This document shows positions 63,981 to 64,000 of a stretch of 64,000 nt of DNA, piece by piece. The stretch is from JALZUE01 sp051251725. GTDB taxonomy: Bacteria; Pseudomonadota; Gammaproteobacteria; Enterobacterales; Alteromonadaceae. The position numbers were made by a program, and so were the translations under genes. Every line of letters starts with the position of its first letter. Position 1 is the first letter of the stretch. Under the pieces are notes generated by a model. That model ran no database searches and was not told the origin of the DNA. It saw only the letters and a program-made list of their open reading frames with translations. The DNA lies in assembly GCA_051251725.1 (NCBI GenBank), contig JBPOFN010000015.1, positions 27,635 to 91,634 of the forward strand, in the 5' to 3' direction.

Positions 63981-64000
63981 ATGATTTATTCAACCACTGA
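63981..64000 (+). CDS. Start of the next cassette gene (cut by window end)
   Basis: ATG at 63981 with AGGAG at 63971-63975 lies 21 bases inside the cassette that begins at 63960. Only MIYSTT is visible. Confidence 0.55.

Noticed and set aside
1..64000. CRISPR array, tRNA or rRNA genes
   Set aside because: No regularly spaced repeats and no cloverleaf or rRNA sequence were noticed on either strand by eye.

Overview
The window looks like chromosomal DNA of a marine gammaproteobacterium of the Alteromonadales, most likely Colwellia, Thalassotalea or a close relative. The evidence is AT-rich DNA, several TonB-dependent receptors, GPH-type sugar symporters, LacI regulators beside glycoside hydrolases, and family-level protein character. 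No rRNA, tRNA or CRISPR array was seen. Family names come from recognising motifs by eye; no database search was run.

Region 1 (1-3347) is the end of a TonB-dependent receptor followed by a PL17-type oligoalginate lyase. A cytochrome c/Vgb-propeller protein (3408-4658) and an IS256-type transposase remnant follow. Region 2 (5137-11722 and 20813-27047) is a beta-mannan utilisation system. A tandem GH5 mannanase, a mannobiose 2-epimerase and a GH130 mannosylglucose phosphorylase form one minus-strand operon, divergent from a LacI regulator. A GPH symporter, a mannose-isomerase-like AGE protein, a sulfatase and a phosphomannomutase form the other half. Both halves carry the same palindrome (TGAACCGGTTCA), so one regulator probably controls both. 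The inferred route is mannan to mannobiose, to mannosylglucose, to Man-1-P plus glucose, to Man-6-P.

Between the two halves lies about 9 kb (11.7-20.6 kb) that looks inserted: an SDR, a transporter, a GH43/GH117-like protein, a histidine kinase/response regulator pair, HipBA, an Rhs remnant and a truncated REP-associated transposase. It is bracketed by a 129-bp direct duplication of the 3' end of the lacI gene.

Region 3 (27-44 kb) is mixed: a frameshifted lipoprotein, a GntR regulator with a membrane partner, an acyltransferase, a CIA30 protein, an ECF sigma factor fused to a large membrane domain, an M4-like lipoprotein protease with a PKD domain, two paralogous LysR/VOC sets and a GH26-like enzyme. 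Region 4 (44.4-53.3 kb) is a beta-galactoside locus: LacI regulator, TonB receptor broken by one nonsense codon, LacZ and a GPH symporter.

Region 5 (53.4-61.9 kb) holds a YdeI-like protein, a truncated haemoglobin, a decayed ParDE module, a TPR protein, an IS110 remnant, a TonB receptor fragment, a PQQ-type sugar dehydrogenase, an S4-domain protein and SelO. Region 6 (from about 62.7 kb to the end) is an integron gene-cassette array with well-formed attC sites and no integrase in view. One cassette encodes a miniature FliF-like protein that keeps only the first ring-building domain between two membrane helices; this is the most unusual item in the window.
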